DNA of 64,000 nt from Micromonospora gifhornensis (GTDB lineage Bacteria; Actinomycetota; Actinomycetes; Mycobacteriales; Micromonosporaceae), in assembly GCF_016863515.1 (NCBI RefSeq), contig NZ_BOPA01000034.1, positions 1-64,000 on the forward strand, in the 5' to 3' direction. Positions 61,346 through 64,000 of the stretch are shown here, one piece after another. Made by a program: the position numbers and the translations under genes. Each line of letters begins with the position of its first letter. Within the stretch, counting starts at the first letter, position 1. The notes below the pieces were generated by a model. That model was not told where the DNA came from. It made no database searches and saw nothing but the letters and a program-made list of their open reading frames with translations.

Positions 61346-61972
61346 TCACACGCCGTGGGCGAACAACGCCAGGCGTACCCGGTTCGGGCTGCCGGTCTTG
61401 GTCATCAGGCTGGTGATGTGCGTCTTGACGGTGGTGACGCCGATGTGGAGCCGCTCGGCGATCTCCGCGTTGGACAGCCCTTCGGCGACCAACCTCAGCA
61501 CCTCCTGCTCGCGGGCAGAGAGCCCACCGACCGGCTCCGGTGACGCGGCGCGGGCGTGCACCGCCCGGTGCACCAGCCGGCGCAGCACCTCCTGGCTGAA
61601 CGGACTGTCCCCGGCCGCGGCCCGACGGATGCCGTCGAGCAGGTCGGTGGGGGGTGCGTCCTTGAGCAGGAAACCGCAGGCACCGGCGGTCAACGCCGGA
61701 TAAAGGTGGTCGTCGTCGCCGAAGGTGGTCAACACCAGCACCCGGGTGGCGGGCCGGTCGGCGAGGATGCGGCTGGTCGCGGTGATCCCGTCCACGCCCG
61801 GCATCCGCAGATCCATCACCACCACGTCCGGGCGCAGCCGGGTGGCCAGGGAGATCGCCTCGCGGCCGTTGTCGGCCTCGCCGACCACCTCGATGTCCGG
61901 CGTGGACTCACAGAGCATCCGCAGGCCGGCGCGGATGAGATGCTGGTCGTCGACGAGCAGGACCCGGATCAT
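61346..61972 (-). CDS. NarL/LuxR-family response regulator
   Basis: This 208-residue regulator has a receiver domain with phospho-acceptor Asp54 (VVMDLRMPG), the acidic pair DD at 8-9, and Lys in LLKDAPP near 104. A LuxR-type helix-turn-helix follows (LSAREQEVLRLVAEGLSNAE, then TVKTHITSLMTKTGSPNR). It overlaps the histidine kinase stop by 4 nt (ATGA), so the two are coupled. It is convergent with the SLOG gene and unrelated to it in type. Confidence 0.93.
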   Translation of the reverse strand: MIRVLLVDDQHLIRAGLRMLCESTPDIEVVGEADNGREAISLATRLRPDVVVMDLRMPGVDGITATSRILADRPATRVLVLTTFGDDDHLYPALTAGACGFLLKDAPPTDLLDGIRRAAAGDSPFSQEVLRRLVHRAVHARAASPEPVGGLSAREQEVLRLVAEGLSNAEIAERLHIGVTTVKTHITSLMTKTGSPNRVRLALFAHGV

Positions 61973-63162
61973 GACACCTCTTCCGACGCGGCGGGCAGGA
62001 CGGTCCGCACCCGCCAGCCCGTACCCTCGACCGGTCCGGCCGCCAACCGGCCGCCGAGCACCTCGACCCGCTCCCGCATCCCCGGGATGCCGTGGCCGCC
62101 GCCGGCCGGCACCGGAGCCGGGACCGGGCCACGCCCGTCGTCCACCACCTCCCAGTGGACGGCCCCGTCACGCATCCGTACGGTCAGCCGGGCCACGGCC
62201 GACGGGCCGGCGTGCCGGGCCACGTTGGTCAGCGCCTCCTGGGTCAGGCGCAGCACCGCCAGGCCCCGCACCGCGTCGATCGCGCCGATCGCCGGGTCGA
62301 TGTCGGCCTCCACGGTGATCCCCGCCTGCCGAGCCCGGTCCACCGCCGCACTCAGAGCAGCGGGCAGCGCCGACGGCTCGATCGCGGTCAGCGCCGCGTC
62401 GCCGCGTACCGCATCGGGGTCGCGCAGCACCGCGACCAGCCGGCGCAGGTCGGCCAGGGCCGCAGTGCCGGTGGCATGCACGTCACCGAAGACCGCGTCC
62501 ACCCGCGGATCCAGGTCGGTGATGACGTGCCGGGCCACGCCGACCCGCAGCACCATCGACGCCACGTGATGCGCGACCACGTCGTGCAGTTCGCGGGCGA
62601 TGGCGCTGCGCTCGTCGGCGCGGGCGGCCCGGGCCTCCGACTCCCGGCGGCGCTGCTCCTCCGCCGCCCGCTGCTGCGCCTGCGCGGTCAACTCACGGGT
62701 CGTGCGCACCACCAGGCCGAGCAGCAGCGGAACGCCGACCTCCAGCAGCAGCCCGACCACGCCGGAGAGGAAACGGGGCAGCGGCTCGCCGATCGAGTTG
62801 GTCAGGGCGACCGCCGCCACCCCCGTCGCGGCCAACCAGACGGTGCGGGTGCTCGTGGCGCGCATGGTCAGTTCGAGCAACGCCCAACTGGCCCCGACCT
62901 GGTTGATCGTGACGTCGTCGAGCAGTGGGATCGCCACGGCCAGCAGCGCGGTCTGCACCACCAGATTGACCAGGGGCCGGCGGTGCAACACCAGACCGAG
63001 AGAGAACGCGATCACCGCGAGGACCCACTGGGTGATCCCCGGTCGGTCGCCACCCAGCGGACCGAAGATCAGGTAGCCGAGGCCCGCGAGGTCGAGCAGG
63101 AGCATCCGCGCGAAGCTGTCCCGCGCGTCGAACAGCCGTCCCACCCACCCCACGGGGGTCAC
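61969..63162 (-). CDS. DesK/NarX-type sensor histidine kinase
   Basis: This 397-residue kinase has an N-terminal membrane part of about four to five hydrophobic segments (residues about 20-150), then a HisKA_3 dimerisation domain with phospho-acceptor His193 in AIARELHDVVAHHV. The ATPase domain has LRLTQEALTNVARHAG (N box) and DDGRG with GIPGMRERVEVLGG (G boxes). It starts at GTG 63162. The partner regulator is immediately downstream, and an ABA4-like gene is 1 nt upstream, forming an operon. The stimulus is likely sensed in or near the membrane. Confidence 0.92.
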   Translation of the reverse strand: MTPVGWVGRLFDARDSFARMLLLDLAGLGYLIFGPLGGDRPGITQWVLAVIAFSLGLVLHRRPLVNLVVQTALLAVAIPLLDDVTINQVGASWALLELTMRATSTRTVWLAATGVAAVALTNSIGEPLPRFLSGVVGLLLEVGVPLLLGLVVRTTRELTAQAQQRAAEEQRRRESEARAARADERSAIARELHDVVAHHVASMVLRVGVARHVITDLDPRVDAVFGDVHATGTAALADLRRLVAVLRDPDAVRGDAALTAIEPSALPAALSAAVDRARQAGITVEADIDPAIGAIDAVRGLAVLRLTQEALTNVARHAGPSAVARLTVRMRDGAVHWEVVDDGRGPVPAPVPAGGGHGIPGMRERVEVLGGRLAAGPVEGTGWRVRTVLPAASEEVS

Positions 63163-63163
63163 C

Positions 63164-63601
63164 CTAGCCCTCCGCGCCGGCCGGGCGTGGCGTCCACCTG
63201 CCCCGAATGATCAGGTACGCGGCCAGGCCGAGCGGCCCGAGCAGGATCGTCAACAGCAGCACCGGTGCCATCACCAGCGACGGCACCCCACGCTCCCGAC
63301 TGTCCAGCCACGCCCACCGACCGACGAACAGATCGAACACGATCATGTGAGCCCAGCCCGCCGCCGCGCCGTCCGCCTCACCCAGCAGGTCGCGTACCCC
63401 ATCCAGGGACGGCGACGCCACCGCCGGCAGCACCTCACCGAGCGCGGGCAGCACCAGCACCGCGTAGATCACCAGGCCGGGAAGCACGATCCACGGTGAG
63501 GCGATGATCCGAGCGGTCACCGACCACTTCGGTGCCAGGATCATCAACGCCCAGAACGGCGCGGCCACCGCGAACGTCAGCGTGAACAGCACCTCGGTCA
63601 T
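63164..63601 (-). CDS. ABA4-like membrane protein (DUF4281)
   Basis: This 145-residue protein has four hydrophobic segments, starting LFTLTFAVAAPFWALMILAP. It contains HMIVFDLFVGRWAWLDSRER, the signature of the ABA4-like family. In bacteria the function is unknown; plant ABA4 acts in carotenoid metabolism. ATG 63601 was chosen because it places the first membrane helix at the N-terminus. It is the second gene of a four-gene minus-strand operon ahead of the sensor kinase, so it may serve as sensor accessory or target. Confidence 0.82.
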   Translation of the reverse strand: MTEVLFTLTFAVAAPFWALMILAPKWSVTARIIASPWIVLPGLVIYAVLVLPALGEVLPAVASPSLDGVRDLLGEADGAAAGWAHMIVFDLFVGRWAWLDSRERGVPSLVMAPVLLLTILLGPLGLAAYLIIRGRWTPRPAGAEG

Positions 63602-63662
63602 GTCTGCGCCCCTTCCTCCCGGACGCCGTCCCGGCGCCCGCCGCACCTGATGCTGCGCCCGC

Positions 63663-64000
63663 TCACGCCGCCAACGCCACTTCGGGTTTGCGACCACGAG
63701 CCACCACCAGGCCGGCGGCCGCCACGGTGGCGACGAGCAGTGCCGCCGCGACGCCCAGGGTCAGCGCGTCGGGCCGCAGCAGCGGCTGCCCGCGCAACGC
63801 CTGCCAGGTCAACAGCAGCGTCAACCCGCCGTACGCGCCACCCGCGACGACCAGCAGCCGCGCTCGTGTCCGCCCGTTGAGACGGCCACCGCCGAACCGG
63901 CCGAGCAGCACCGCCACGATCGGCAACACCTGCATCGCGTGCAGCCCCACGAAGTGGCCGATCCGCAGGTCCCCGCCGGTGCTGCTCCAACCGACCAGCG
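63663..64000 (-). CDS. Membrane protein, partial (5' end beyond window)
   Basis: The visible 112 residues include GGDLRIGHFVGLHAMQVLPI and several hydrophobic helices, ending GRKPEVALAA. The frame stays open to the window edge, so the N-terminus is missing. The His/Gly-containing motif before the helix is seen in small actinobacterial integral membrane proteins next to ABA4-like genes; I cannot name the family. It lies 61 bp upstream of the ABA4-like gene in the same direction. Confidence 0.7.
   Translation of the reverse strand, partial: LVGWSSTGGDLRIGHFVGLHAMQVLPIVAVLLGRFGGGRLNGRTRARLLVVAGGAYGGLTLLLTWQALRGQPLLRPDALTLGVAAALLVATVAAAGLVVARGRKPEVALAA

Overview
The window is very GC-rich, uses many GTG starts, and has gene families typical of filamentous actinomycetes (FxSxx peptide maturation, CGNR regulators, Ser/Thr kinases with TPR tails, ECF sigma factors with SnoaL tails). 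A Micromonosporaceae chromosome is the most likely source; this is inferred from style, not from a marker gene. No rRNA, tRNA, CRISPR array, integrase or transposase was recognised.

Region 1 (about 0.1-34.1 kb) is a defence island. After two small unknown genes and an EcsC/TerB-like gene comes a complete class 1 DISARM cluster, drmD-drmMI-drmA-drmB-drmC (2.5-16.2 kb), with every internal junction overlapping. The operon seems to run on without a break into an HTH-fused adenine methyltransferase (1 nt after drmC) and two tandem Ser/Thr kinase-TPR paralogues, then a RecD-like helicase with a C-terminal nuclease-like domain. A degraded copy of the small gene at 352-723 lies at 25.75 kb, so related sequences bracket about 25 kb of defence DNA. 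Beyond it is a second module: a giant SbcC/SMC-like ATPase with internal repeats and a membrane hairpin, an SbcD-like protein that has lost most metal ligands, and a divergent RapA/HepA-type SNF2 helicase.

Region 2 (34.4-47.8 kb) is ordinary accessory chromosome: a serine beta-lactamase-like hydrolase with a divergent PadR regulator and a clear palindromic operator, a repeat-containing protein, a Tat-type serpin, a MerR regulator next to two damaged genes (an M14 carboxypeptidase remnant and an SDR with an in-frame internal deletion), a Uma2 nuclease-like protein, an ECF sigma factor, a RibD-type reductase, a PIG-V-like membrane glycosyltransferase, a Glf-like flavoprotein, an MFS exporter and its likely CGNR regulator.

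Region 3 (47.8-61.3 kb) is an FxSxx/FxsB peptide-modification and signalling locus: radical SAM cyclophane synthase FxsB, an HExxH protein, a nucleoside deoxyribosyltransferase-like protein, a short precursor peptide with an unusual C-terminus, the large NB-ARC/TPR protein FxsT, an unknown protein, an ORC/CDC6-like AAA ATPase, a TrkA-RyR membrane protein and a SLOG-type protein. TIR/NDT-like, NB-ARC, RyR and SLOG domains are hallmarks of nucleotide-signal conflict systems, so this is also a plausible immunity locus.

Region 4 (61.3-64.0 kb) is a NarL/DesK-type two-component system downstream of an ABA4-like membrane protein and a membrane protein cut by the window end.
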